Notes under the pieces: generated by a model
What the model saw: the letters and a program-made list of their open reading frames with translations, nothing else
What the model was told of the DNA's origin: nothing
Databases searched by the model: none
Made by a program: the position numbers and the translations under genes
Shown here: positions 1 through 11,200 of the stretch, one piece after another
Layout: each line of letters opens with the position of its first letter
Numbering within the stretch: the stretch's first letter is position 1
Origin: Tetradesmus obliquus
Taxonomy: Eukaryota > Chlorophyta > Chlorophyceae > Sphaeropleales > Scenedesmaceae
Direction of reading: 5' to 3'
DNA: 64,000 nt
NCBI GenBank assembly: GCA_030272155.1
Contig: CP126198.1
Span: forward strand, 3,224,001 to 3,288,000

Positions 1-162
1 TGCTTGTCAGGTGCGCGTCCTGGTGTTTTGAGCCAGCAACTCAGCCCTGTTGCTGCAGTGCAGTGGGATAGCTATTGGGTGTGAAAGGGGCGACAGCAGC
101 AGTGCCTGATCGTCTCCTTCATTGTGGTGCATGCACTCAGCAGCAGCAGGTGGTAACATGGC

Positions 163-860
163 ATGCGCAACGCACCAAGTTCATCCTACTTGATTGGGTG
201 TGCGGGTCACCATGCGTCCAGCCGCACTGAAGTAGTGCACTCGTACCACAATCGCCTTCGTGGCGCATGCATGAATATAAAACCCCATTATGCTGTGCTG
301 TATGATGCTTTTGCAGGCCATGCAGGTGGCGTATTCACCAGCAGCTGCAGCAGCAGCCCACGCAGCCGCAGCCCCTGCAGCTGCATGGCTGCTGTGGTCG
401 TAGGCAAAGCGCTGGTAGCTGAGCTGTACCTGCCTGGCAGCTGCAAGGCACCAGATCGGTGGGCAGGCATCAGCAGCCCTGCAGCAGCAGCAGCAGCAGC
501 AGCAGGGCGGTCTGCAGCAGGTGCAGTAGAAGTGGAGCTTTGGCTGAGTACAGCAGTGATGCTAGAGCGCCCAGCAGCAGCAGTAGAGATGGCAGCTGGC
601 AGCGGTAGCAGCCGGGGCCGGCAGCGCAGGCCAGCAGCAGCCAACAAAGGTGTGACTTGGTGTGACATACATGCGCTGCTGATGCAGTGCATTGCTGACA
701 ATGCTGCACGCAGTAGAGCAGTGCAGGGCACGTCTGTAGTGCCGCCTGGGACTGCTGCTGCTGCTGATTTGGAGGCCCGGTTGGTGCAGCTGGCAGCAGC
801 AGGGGCACCAGTGCTGGATGTGAGGAGGCTACTGCAGTACAGTTCAGAACCAATGGACCT

Positions 861-904
<44 letters not shown>

Positions 905-960
905 CACTTGTAGGATGGCAGCAATCCGCAGCAGCTGTGGGTTTGCAGCATTCATGTGGC

Positions 961-1024
<64 letters not shown>

Positions 1025-1857
1025 GACTACAAGTGACAAGGCAGCACATCACAGCAGCAGCAGGTAGCAGCAGGGGCGCTAGCAGTGCTGCAATCGCAAC
1101 TGGTGGTGGCAGCAGTGCTATTACCCTTTCAGGTGCAGGTGCTGCTGTGAGTAGGGGCAGCGCTGCTGCAGGCAGCAGTAGCACAGCAAGTGGCAGAGGC
1201 AGGCAACGCCACAAGCACTCAAGGCAGGCAGGGTGCAGTGAACCGCAGCACAATGCAGCAGGCACTGCTGCTGCTGCTGGTGGTTGTGGTATTGTGAGCC
1301 AGCAGACTCTGCAGCCTGGAGCGCTAGCAGCAAGCCAGCAGCTGGTTAACACGCAACAGCAGTGGGCAGCTGCTGCTGCCGCAGCTACAGCAGTACTGCA
1401 GCAGGCGCTGGCGCAGCAGCAGCCACAAGGCAGCAGCAGCAGCAGGAGCGATCCAGACGATGATGCAATAGCTGAGGCAGTTGCAGCGCTGGTGCAGCAG
1501 CTGCCGAAAGTTGTACCGCAGGTGCAGCTGCTTGTACTGCCTGTTGTATTGCCGGGTGGCAGGGTGGGACAGCGCCTGCCGGGTGGCAAAGGTGGAGGCG
1601 GCAGCAGGCTGTCTGCTCCTCGGCTGCTGAGCCTGAATGTGCCTTTTCTGGTGCCAATGCGGCATGCGTGGGAGCAGCTGCATAGCTTGCGGCAGGTGCT
1701 GCTGATGGTTGGGATGCCGGCTCCTCTGCCGGCAATGCAACAGCAGCAGCTGCAGCAGCAGGGCGCTGTTGTAGGTGGCAACAGCAGTAAACAGTGGCAC
1801 AGGGGTGATTCAGCTGGAGCTGGTGAAGCTAGTAACATGCAGGATTGGCCTGTGACT

Positions 1858-1897
<40 letters not shown>

Positions 1898-2172
1898 GGG
1901 TGGCTGCTGCAGGTGGCATGTTGCGAGGGGTGTTTTCCTTGCAGCAGCTGGAGCAGCAGTGGCAGCAGCAAGTGCAGCTGGGCAGCCCGACAGCTGGTCG
2001 TCAGTTAGACCAAGCCGATTGGTTTGACCAAGAGCTGCAGTCCCAGGACCAGCAGCAGCTGCCGCAGCAGCTGCAGCATGTCTCTGCACAAGCAACAACA
2101 CAGGGTGTGCAGCAAGGAGGCCTTGCAGATGCTGCTGCATCCGGCAGGGCAGCGCACAGCAAAGCGCAGCTG

Positions 2173-2203
<31 letters not shown>

Positions 2204-2289
2204 TGCCTAGCTATGCACTGGAGGCTGTGCAAGGCATGGTGCTGTCGTGTATGGACAGGCAAGCTCTGCAAACGCCGCCAGAGGCCTAG
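163..2289 (+). CDS. Low-complexity polyGln/polyAla protein (hypothetical)
   Basis: An open frame of 708 codons ends at a TAG at 2287-2289. It carries three long homopolymers: Gln at about 234-248, Ala at about 267-287 and Gln at about 567-579, plus many shorter Ala, Gln and Ser runs. Between them lie ordinary-looking stretches with charged and hydrophobic residues, such as the segment starting DDDAIAEAVAALVQQLP. I recognise no domain. The ATG at 163 is only the first in the open frame. A good acceptor (TTTTGCAG at about 311-318) suggests the true coding exon may start near 319 and that upstream exons lie outside the window. CAG arrays keep several frames open at once (the opposite strand is also open for 516 codons here), so openness alone is weak support. 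It could be a nuclear regulatory protein, but that is a guess. Confidence 0.4.
864..903 (+). repeat. (CAG)n microsatellite, polyGln coding
   Basis: About 13 uninterrupted CAG units, read as Gln in the 708-codon frame. Confidence 0.9.
961..1021 (+). repeat. (GCA)n microsatellite, polyAla coding
   Basis: About 20 uninterrupted GCA units. The triplet array is the same as its neighbour 60 bp upstream but is read one base out of step, giving Ala instead of Gln. Confidence 0.9.
1858..1896 (+). repeat. (CAG)n microsatellite, polyGln coding
   Basis: Thirteen CAG units read as Gln in the 708-codon frame. Confidence 0.9.
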
Positions 2290-3012
2290 ACAGAGGATGT
2301 ATGGCCGGTGCTGTTCGCTGACTGGGTTTATAATGGAGTTTAATAATAGTGTTGATGTGTTTGCTCAGCTGCTTGGCTGCCGTGCGTGTGCTGGATGGCG
2401 CAAGTGCTGTGCAGACAGCTGCAAGTGGTGTGATTGTGCTGCAATTGTGGCTGAAGGTGTGGTTTGTAAGCACCTGGATAGTATAACGTCGATTGGCACT
2501 TGAATCATTGTGGTTACTGCGGCTCATTATGCGGCATGGCAAGTCATGCAGTTCATTATAAAGTCTGCTGACAAGTTTTCCACTCACCTGTTCAACAGGG
2601 TCCCCCGGGTGACTCCAGGAGCAGCGCGGACACGCATGCAAACCAACACGGACAAACACTTTAGTTTCAGGACGGGGCTCCGATGGTATCGTTATGGTCA
2701 GTACAGGTCTGGGCAGGCCAAAGCGGGTGCAGGCGGATGCCCTGCATGCAGCTGCAGATGACCTTCCACCTTCCGTATCCTATTTCGTTAACCTACGTTC
2801 TGCAAAGCCTGAACACTGTTAAAATGGTCAGTCTAATTTTTTGAGTTGATTGGGTGGATCAACCGGGATTTGCGACGGTCAGCGTAGCTAGACGTAGCTA
2901 GCTAGCTCTGGAACGGTTTCCCCCTCGACATCAACCCAGCCAGCAGCACAGCAAAGCAGCAATCCAGCCCAGACGTAGACTTCAGTGTGCATAGCCGTGG
3001 TGAGCAGCAGAC
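2290..3012. other. No gene seen (723 bp)
   Basis: Short open frames on both strands without domain or splice logic. A TGTAA at about 2465 could be the polyadenylation signal of the upstream frame. An AGCTAGCTAGCT-type simple repeat lies near 2885-2906. Confidence 0.4.
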
Positions 3013-3420
3013 ATGGGCAGTCGCAGGCAGGTTTTCGGCAGCATTAGCAGCAGCAGCAATGGCAGCACTAGTACTGCTGTAGTGAAAGCATGCTGTCACG
3101 TAAAATTTGATAGCTGCAGCTCGGGAGCAACCCAACCTGTGGGTGTGAGCTTCTCCCTGGATGCCTATGCTGTGTTGCAGCAACCTGCAGCTTTCTGCGT
3201 GGTTAACATGGCACCGTGCACTGCGCACCACTTCCCGGGGAAGGGACCCAGCGCTTCTTCTATAGAAGTGACGTATAGACACTGCACCCTGCCAGCATGC
3301 AATAAAACTGCACTGACTGCCAACCAAATTGCACCTGGTGCCGCTTCAAATGCTGACAAGCTGATTCCCACCTGGTGCCTTGCGTGTGTGCAGCGCCTGC
3401 AGGCACACGGCAGTGACTAG
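3013..3420 (+). CDS. Small hypothetical ORF ahead of the membrane-protein gene
   Basis: A 135-codon open frame with ten Cys codons and no recognisable domain, ending 121 bp before the start codon of the next gene. It could be an upstream open reading frame in the 5' leader, a separate small gene, or chance. Its composition is less repetitive than the surroundings, which is the only reason to list it. Confidence 0.2.
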   Translation: MGSRRQVFGSISSSSNGSTSTAVVKACCHVKFDSCSSGATQPVGVSFSLDAYAVLQQPAAFCVVNMAPCTAHHFPGKGPSASSIEVTYRHCTLPACNKTALTANQIAPGAASNADKLIPTWCLACVQRLQAHGSD

Positions 3421-3484
3421 CAACAACAAGCCACCCAGCAGGAAGAAAGGCTGCACTAGCAGTAGCAGCAGTAACAAGAGCAGC

Positions 3485-3498
<14 letters not shown>

Positions 3499-3540
<42 letters not shown>
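3499..3540 (+). repeat. (CAG)14 abutting a start codon
   Basis: Fourteen CAG units end exactly at the ATG of the membrane-protein gene. An in-frame TAG at 3496-3498 closes the frame, so the array should be 5' leader and not coding. Confidence 0.85.
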
Positions 3541-3541
<1 letters not shown>

Positions 3542-5745
3542 TGAGCCATGGGCGCCAGCAGCGCCGCAACAGACAGCCAACCACTCCCATCAGCACGCTC
3601 AGTGCATTGGGCCAAGCCACTGCATCAGCTTTGCTCGTGTTGCTGCTGCTCTCCTTCAAGGCAGTAGCACCATGTGCAGCGCAGCCTGCCAAGCAGCCCC
3701 TCTGCTGCTGGAGTAGCAGCGATGGTGTGTGCAGCTTGGACTTTGCTGTGCATGCAGCAAGCTTGGCAAGCATTAACCTGCACCTGAGCCAGCAGCTGGC
3801 AGCATTGCAGCAGAAGACATGGCAGTGCAAGGCAGCTGGCAGTGCAGTGTGGCAGCAGGCCTGCGCTGCGGATCAAACGGAGCAATGCACAACATTGCAA
3901 GCAGCAGATGGGAACTCGGCCTTCTGTGTTGCGCGGGGAGTGGCGGAAGGATCCGCCGATGACAAGCAGGCATTGCTGACAGTGCTGGCGGAGCTTGACA
4001 GTGGCAGCAAGTGGTGCAGCAACAGAACCAGCGCTGAGGCCTGTGCAGCCGCGGATCTCCTGCCCTATCTGCCAGCAGTCAACACCACCTGCAGGCCCGA
4101 TATTCTGCACCAGCCGTTTGACGGCTGCTGCGTGGATACAGACCCAGCAGATTTCAGCAGCAAGGGCTTATCAGGTTGGCTTCCCGACCGCGTCACGCCT
4201 TCAAAAGGGTTCACAGATCTATCCAACAACCCTGCGCTGTGCGGTACGCTGCCTCTCACCAGGGCAACTGGCACCTCCATCAGCAGCATGCAGCCGGCAC
4301 CTGTGAAACTGCTCAACTCAAATGTGAAGATTGATCTGAGTGAGTTGGGCTCACTGAATGGCCCTATGATTGCAAGGTGGCTGGGTGATGGTGCGATTGC
4401 ATACAACAACTTGTACAGCAAGCTGTCTTTGGATGGATCGCACTTCATGTGTGTGTTTCTGCGCACTGGGAAGTTGAGCGTTGCTGGTAGTGATGCCTGT
4501 AAGCCTTCCGGTGGAAGCAGCTGCACCTGCAAAGGTGGGTTGGCTGTGCTGCTGCATGGCAGCAGCGAGGAGTGGGCGGCATGTCACCGGGGCGTTACTA
4601 ACATGTCATTTGACAGCAGCCTGCACCAGGCGAAGGCGCTTGCTCAGTACGATAAGTACATGCTGGGTGAGGAGCCTGCTTTCGCATGTGGTAAAGGCGG
4701 CAGGTCGTACAGGGACAAGATCGCCGCACTTGTGTGGTGTGTGACGTCTGTTGTCATCATCGTGCTGTGTGCTATTGCATACGTGTACCGCGAGCAGTTG
4801 GGCATATGGGTGCACGAAGATGCACGGCTTCCCCGCGCATCATCTGCATCCTCACAAAGGACGGCTCCAGACGACGCACACTGGCTAAGGCTGGCAATTG
4901 CCGCGGCGCTGCACCAACTGGCTGAAACGGTACGCAACCGCCGGCAGCACGTATCAGCTCCTGCACCACCGCCAGCAGCTGGCAATCGCAGCAACAGCAG
5001 CAGGCAGCCGTACAAGTGGTGGGTCAAGGCACTCTTTCTGACGAGCTACGCATTGCTGCACACAGCCGATGTGGTGTCTGACTGGTTGTACTTGTACAAT
5101 GTTGCGCGCTCCGGAAACCTGCAGGTGCTGCTGCATCTAGGGTGGCTGCTGCTGGCACCATACCTCGTCGTGCAGTTGGTGTATGCTGCATGCCTGTTGC
5201 GGTGCAGAGCACACCTTTGGCGGCCAGTGACTGCTGCAGTGCTGTTTGTGGAGGCTGTGATTGCGGTGTCGCTGCCGGCTGTAGCGACAAGCCGGCTACT
5301 GCGGTACGCCGGCAGCCGTAGCTATGTCACCCAGGCAGACTGCATCCGAATGGCGTGGATGTTCTTTGCGTGTGCTGTGTTCAGCCAGCTGGTGCTGTTT
5401 GTTGTGGGCCTGCTGTGGAAGGCGAGGAGCTACTTTGCGCGCCATGAAAGCGGTGACCAGCGGGATGCTGCGGACGCACTCGCTGTGCTGGGTGATGCGC
5501 TGTTCTTGGCGCTGGAAGATGTGCCTCAGCTGATCATGCAGACGGTGTTTTGGGTGTCAGGGATGGCCCTGCTGCCAGCTTGGGTATATGGCATATCTAC
5601 AGCGCTGTCGCTGCTGGGTCTCAGCTTTGGGGTGGGTCATGTCGCGCTGCGTGTGCGGCGTCAGGGTGGTGGGCTGAAGTGGTGTGCTGACCTGGCGGCT
5701 GCCTGGCGGCTGCAGCTGATCGTGGTGACTGGCGGCAACCAATGA
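3541..5745 (+). CDS. Multi-pass membrane protein, XK-related-like C-terminal half
   Basis: Single open frame of 734 codons. Residues about 28-47 form a hydrophobic signal peptide ending near AAQP, followed by about 340 residues of Cys-rich, presumably extracytoplasmic sequence (motifs such as PLCCW, DGCCVDTDPADF). A first membrane helix lies at about 393-415. A cluster of further helices follows at about 495-520, 528-555, 564-583 and 602-625. Then comes the motif LALEDVPQLIMQ at about 656-667 and two more hydrophobic segments. An E-x-x-PQL-x-x-Q motif between helices is typical of XK-related (XKR-type) proteins, some of which are phospholipid scramblases, and of similar protist membrane proteins; membership is inferred. 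The start is fixed by the in-frame TAG 45 nt upstream. A downstream acceptor at 5819-5820 opens into an 87-codon frame, so splicing past the TGA, for example from GTG|GTGACT near 5731, is possible. Confidence 0.75.
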
Positions 5746-5820
5746 TGGCTGGCTGGCTAGCTAGCCTAGCCGTGCAAGTTTCAAGGGGAATTCACTCCCG
5801 TGCAGGTGACTTTCTTCTAG

Positions 5821-6084
5821 GTGGTTCAACCTGGAGATGAAGTGGCGCGTAATGGGGTCGTGTGTGCGTTACTCGACTGTTACACGGTTGATCAGATGCA
5901 AGAACTCGCTGATCTTGGCTTAAACTTGGCCCAGCTCTTCAAAGATAAAGTTGGAAAGACGAACCAGCACGGCTGCCTGACGCTTGAAATACATGTTCAA
6001 GGCATTGCTGCGCGCCTTCAAGCATTGAAGGATCAATGTCGCAACGCTGCAATGCCTTCCATATCACATTTGTGCCCAGTTTGA
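5821..6084 (+). CDS. Possible extra 3' exon, unassigned
   Basis: Follows a pyrimidine-rich acceptor (TTTCTTCTAG) and stays open for 87 codons to a TGA. The product is mostly helical and not low complexity (for example DQMQELADLGLNLAQLF). It might be an alternative last exon of the upstream membrane protein or a remnant of another gene. No family is recognised. The opposite strand is also open across part of it. Confidence 0.3.
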   Translation: MVQPGDEVARNGVVCALLDCYTVDQMQELADLGLNLAQLFKDKVGKTNQHGCLTLEIHVQGIAARLQALKDQCRNAAMPSISHLCPV

Positions 6085-6267
6085 TCTGCAAGCCAGTGGC
6101 AACCAAAGCACACCACCAGCACTGCAGCCAGCACAACTGGCAGCAGCGGCAACTTCTTCTTGTAGCCACCAGTCTGGCCAGCAACGCATGTCAACAAACA
6201 ATGCCGCATCAGTCCTGGCAGCGGCAATGTCAGTGACGCCGCGAGAGAGTGGCCAACGCCTTCTCAA

Positions 6268-7377
6268 TCAAGCTTTGACAGCCTCAGTGGCAGCCAGTGC
6301 CTGCCTGTCGACCCAGCTAGGCACGTCCACCAGGAGTGCTGCCGTTGCAGGGAAGCACACCTCATAACAGTAGTCGGCTCCTGTGCAGCACACAACACAG
6401 ATACAACGCTTTGTTATCAACACGTGGCATGAGAACAAGGCCATAAAGTTGGAGCGGTGACTAACGCCAACGCTGAAGAGCCGTGGCTGGCTGCTGCACG
6501 CCAGTTGTTGCTGTGATGACATAGCAAGCAGCAGACAGCAGACTGTAACTAGGAAAATCCATGTGCCGCAGCATCAAGCATGGCATGCAGGTCCCTCTGC
6601 ATGCCATCCAAAAGAAGTGCAGCCTACCTGCCAGAACAGTGCCGTGGTACGAGAAGTGCTCGTCACGCACAGGCGTCACCCAGCAGATGTCCTGCTCCCT
6701 TGCACCCCATGCCTCTTCCACTGCATGCTTCAAGTGGCTGTTGAGGTCAAAGTACTGGTCTTCAATGTACCCTCTGCTCAGTCAACAACATCAAGCAACA
6801 TGCATTTTGTCGCACAGGTCAGAGGGAGGACACGGCTGCATCGTCATCCTGATTGTACCTACGATTGCTCAGTTGCAGGACCGGCACATACACTGATATA
6901 CTGATCAGTTGGCATCCAAACCTGCAGATTAGTAGCAAGCTCTGCACAATACTTCAAGTTGTAGCCATAAAGCTGCATTGTTGTGCCACAGTCGTAGGGC
7001 TGCCACTAGCTGCGCACAACACACAGCATGAAGCAGCATGCAAGGTGCGGTGCTGCTAGTACGGTACAGGGCGTACGGCATTTGATCCAGGCCAGCACTT
7101 CAGAGGTTGCTTACTCATTCATAGATTCTGCGCAGGTGCTGAACTCGGAGACCAGCAGTGCCCAGCGTGCGCCTGGTTCCGTTGTCAAGAGCTCCAGCTG
7201 CTGTGCAGGCTGCAAGGGGCGGCCAAAGTTGCCAGCGCCCTCATCATACAGATCCTCATACAGATCCGCCTCCTCAATCTCCTCATCACGTTCTGCTTTC
7301 AGCCCTTGGTAGTCCTCCTCGTCCTCATGATAGCCTGTATAGGCTCTGAACAGAGGCACCACCCTGCAGAGCAGCAA
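6268..7377 (-). CDS. Unrecognised spliced gene, 3' part
   Basis: Three exons fit together on the minus strand with matching phases. Exon A is about 7366-7115, with acidic sequence GYHEDEEDYQGLKAERDEE and donor GTAAGC at 7114. Exon B is 6773-6628, phase 2 joined at ..MNE|GYIEDQYFDLN, with donor GTAGGC. Exon C is 6380-6268, phase 1, starting GADYCYEVCFP and stopping after EAVKA. Each junction has a clean AG acceptor and the frame continues. Upstream exons are not found. Just past the stop, a different frame (6227-6033) encodes a hydrophobic segment LLPVVLAAVLVVCFGCHWLA; a one-base frameshift or alternative donor could join it. I do not recognise the family and cannot say whether the gene is intact. 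Confidence 0.5.
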
Positions 7378-8234
7378 TGCAGTCCCCAGGTTCAGCGCTT
7401 TGGCAGAGTGTACATTCGAACGACAAGGCCCTCATAAAATGAAACCATATTTTTGTTAACTTTCAGTTGGGACGACGCTACTCGTTGTTCTGATGACAGC
7501 ACTCTCCAGTGTGCGAAAAGCACCTGCCGATTTGATGGCAAGTTACGGCACAGAACAGGAACGGCGTGTTGGCCGCTGCCCTGCCCTGAAAACATATATG
7601 TTTGTTCTGCAGAAGTCTGTATACATCACAGTTGTATACGGCACATATGCACTGAAAACTGTGCAAGCTTCACGGCAGGATCTCGCCTTCTGCTGACGCC
7701 GGAAAGGTTTACATGTACACGATTTAGACAAAAAAAAACATGATTACTGCTTTAATAACGTTTCCAGGCTCTCAAAACCCTGTAAGCGCTATAGGCTCAA
7801 ACTAGAGGCCTGCAGTCCTGCGACAACGAGCAGCACAGTTCACCTTGTCTCTTTGCTTGGATAAGGTGAGTGCGGTCAGCAGGTTATTGAACTCAGTCAA
7901 TGCCAATTCAAGCTCAGCACATTGTGCCTTGCCGTGTTCGATCACCGGGTGCCAGGTGCTGTTTACAAGGGCACCGGCAAACACTTGCCAGCAGTCATGC
8001 TGTGGTCCTTCAGGTGTATAACCAAAAGAGCTTTGATATGTGTTTACAATATGATTGCTGTTCAATCGATCTTGTTTTATCGTACTTCAGATAATGATCA
8101 CACAGCAGCGTAGTTCTCTCGCAGCGTGCGCAGGCAGACCTTCCTGCAATATTTCGTTTACCTTCTCGTAATTTTAGGCCACTGATGTTTTTTTGGGTGC
8201 ATCGCAGGTAGTCTGTGGGTCACCACACGTCAAC
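7378..8234. other. No confident gene (857 bp)
   Basis: A minus-strand frame at 8065-7802 has helical, non-repetitive sequence (KAQCAELELALTEFNNLLTA) but no splice partners that I can fix. An acceptor-like TCGCAG near 8203-8208 precedes the RCC1/sushi gene and could end an upstream non-coding intron. Confidence 0.3.
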
Positions 8235-11200
8235 ATGAAGTGCACGATGAGAACAGGAGCTCAACTGGTCGAGCTGGCATGGACGATGATTACTATGGCA
8301 TGGGTGTTGAGCGCGGGCGCCTATGCTGCTTCCGATGTATGCAATGGTGTGAACGAGGCAGATGCTGGGTTTGGGCATACGTGTGCAGCTATGACAGATG
8401 GCACTTTGCGCTGCTGGGGCATCAACAACTACGGTCAGTTGGGTGATGGCAGCAAGACAAGCAGCAGCATGCCTGTAGTGGTGTCAGGCTTGTAGCAACG
8501 TGCTGAGCGGCAGCATCACCACTGGCTATTCCCACACATGTGCAGTCCTGAACAGCGGCACTGCAAGCTGCTGGGGTGCCAATGATTACGGCCAGCTGGG
8601 CGATGGCAGCACCACTGAGCGCACCACGCCTGTGGTGGTGTCAGGCTTGGTCACAGTGCGCATGATTGCCGCGAGCCACGGGGGGTATCACACATGTGCA
8701 GTCCTGGCTAGTGGAGGTGCACGCTGCTGGGGTGCCAATGGCAGCGGCCAGCTGGGTGATGGCAGCACTGTCAGTCAACCCGTGCCTGTAGCAGTGTCAG
8801 GCTTGACTGATGTGCTGAGCATTGCCGCCGGAAGCACCCACACATGTGCAGTTCTAACTGGTGGCACTGTCAGCTGCTGGGGTGCCAACAGTTTCGGCCA
8901 GCTGGGTGACGGCAGCACCACCAACCGTACAACGCCTGTCGCGGTGTCAGGTCTGAGCGACGTACACAGCATTGCGACCGGCGAATTGCACGCGTGTGCA
9001 CTGCTGAACAACGGCACTGCACGCTGCTGGGGCTACAACAGCTACGGCCAGCTGGGAGACCGCAGCAAGACAAACAGATTACTGCCAGTGGAGGTGTATA
9101 GCTTGGTCGGTGCCAGCAGCATCGCTGCTGGCTTCCAACACACGTGCGCAGTGCTGGCGACTGGAACTGCCAGGTGCTGGGGCTTTAATAACAACCGCCA
9201 GCTGGGTGATGGTTCTACTGTCAATCGCATCCAGCCCCAAACTCTGTCGGCCGTGAGCAACGTGCGCAGCATTGCCGCTGGGCAGAGGCACACCTGTGCT
9301 GTCCTAGGCAGCAACACAGCAAGCTGCTGGGGGAACAATTTGTATGGCCAGCTGGGTGATAGCAGCACCACTGGCAATGCCAGTGCCGCACCCATTTCGC
9401 TCGCATGCCGTGAGTGACGCCGGCCTTGACAGTTATAAAAGATATGTGGCGGCGCTGTGAGATATGCAGCTGCGTGTTGGGCTAGCCTTGCAGATATGCA
9501 GATGTGCAGATATGCAGATGTGCAGATATGCAAATGTGCAGACTTGCAGACTTGCAGACATGCAGCTGCATGCAGGAGCAGCTCTCGCCACAGCCCGAGC
9601 GCAAGCCAGCCATGATCGTGCTGTGCAGCACCTGCAAGCATCTGGCAGCTGCTTGCACGGGACCACATGCATGCGCAAGAGGGAGGGTTGCTGTGAACGA
9701 ACGATGTCACCTGCATGATGCTCTTTCTGTCGCTGGCAGCCGGTGCAGCTTTGATTTCGTTGTCAATGCATGGTTGCGCCCACGCGAGTGCTGCAGAACT
9801 GCAGCATCGATGCTGCTTACCTGACATCCTGCTTTCTGCCCGCCTTGCAGCGTGCACCGGCCAGCCCAGCACCACCAGCCCCGCCATGCCTGCCAACGCT
9901 GCCTGGAGCTGCCCCGGCACTGGCCATGGCAGCAAGTGCAGCGCAGAATGCAGCACCGGCTACACAGCTGGGGGGTCCACCAGCTGGGTCTCCACCTGCA
10001 GCACCAGTGGGGTATGGAGTGCACCGGCCAAAGATGGCACTGATGACGTGCTGATTTGCAACCCTAACCGTGAGTGATGCCTGTGCAGCAACACAGGGGC
10101 TGCTTATTACTGATCAATAGATGAACAAATGAGCAAATGCCTTCATTTGCAGCAGTTGAGAATCATTCGAGGCACATGGTCTGCAAACTGGCCGACTGCA
10201 GCAATGCTGACTGCTGACTGCACGGTTGCGCCCTACTGCCCGCCTTGCAGCGTGCACCGGCCAGCCCAGCACCACCAGCCCCGCCATGCCTGCCAACGCT
10301 GCCTGGAGCTGCCCCGGCACTGGCAGTATATCCGGCAGCAAGTGCAGCGCACAGTGCAGCAGCGGCTACACAGCTGGGGGGGCCACCAGCTGGGTCTCTA
10401 CATGCACAAATGGCGATTGGAGTGCACCAGCCAAAGATGGGACCGATGACGTGCTGGTGTGCAACCCAAACCGTGAGTACGCTCGTGCAGCCGCATGAAA
10501 TTCTTTGCTACTAGCAAGTAGTAGTACTACTCAAATGATGCGCAAATGAGCAGCCGCCTGCAAGTGCTTTGGCCGTGATCACGCTATCTGGATGCCTATT
10601 CGCTGACGTTTTGCTTGTAGTGCTGCTGCTGCTACTGCTGCTGCTGCTGCTGCTGCTGCTGTGGCCACAGCATGCACTGGCACACCACGCAGTCCAGACA
10701 TGCCAGCCAATGCTGCTTTCCAATGCAGCAGCGTTGTGAGCGGAGCCAAGTGCAAGGCCTACTGTAGCCCCACATATACAGCAGCTGCTTCCACCTCCTG
10801 GGTGTCTACCTGCGTTGCTGGCGATTGGAGTACACCTGTCCCGGACACTGGCAACAACAGGCTGAGCTGCCTTGCATGTGAGCTGAACACACAAAGTCAT
10901 GTAGATGTGTATCAGGTCATGTAGATGTTGTGTGCACTGCAAGGTATGCAGGCTGTGTGCAGTGCCACCCTTGATGCTGTTGGACCATTGAGCAACACAC
11001 CACGTAATATGCTGCAGCACTTGTGCACAAAACCACATGCAAAACAACAAAGTGGTTTTCAATGTTCTGTTGCCAGCAGCTAACGCAGCATTTGGTTTCA
11101 GCTCGTCATGCATCGTTCGTACCCACGTCTGGTGCCGCATTCCTGATTACCCAACATTGCCCGGACTGCCCGCCTTGCAGCGTGCATCGGCCAGCCCAGC

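Noticed and set aside
288..1838. 516-codon minus-strand ORF rich in Cys, Leu and Ala
   Set aside because: It is the antisense of CAG/GCA arrays (polyCys, polyAla and polyLeu). It has no domain and shares the repeats with the plus-strand frame.
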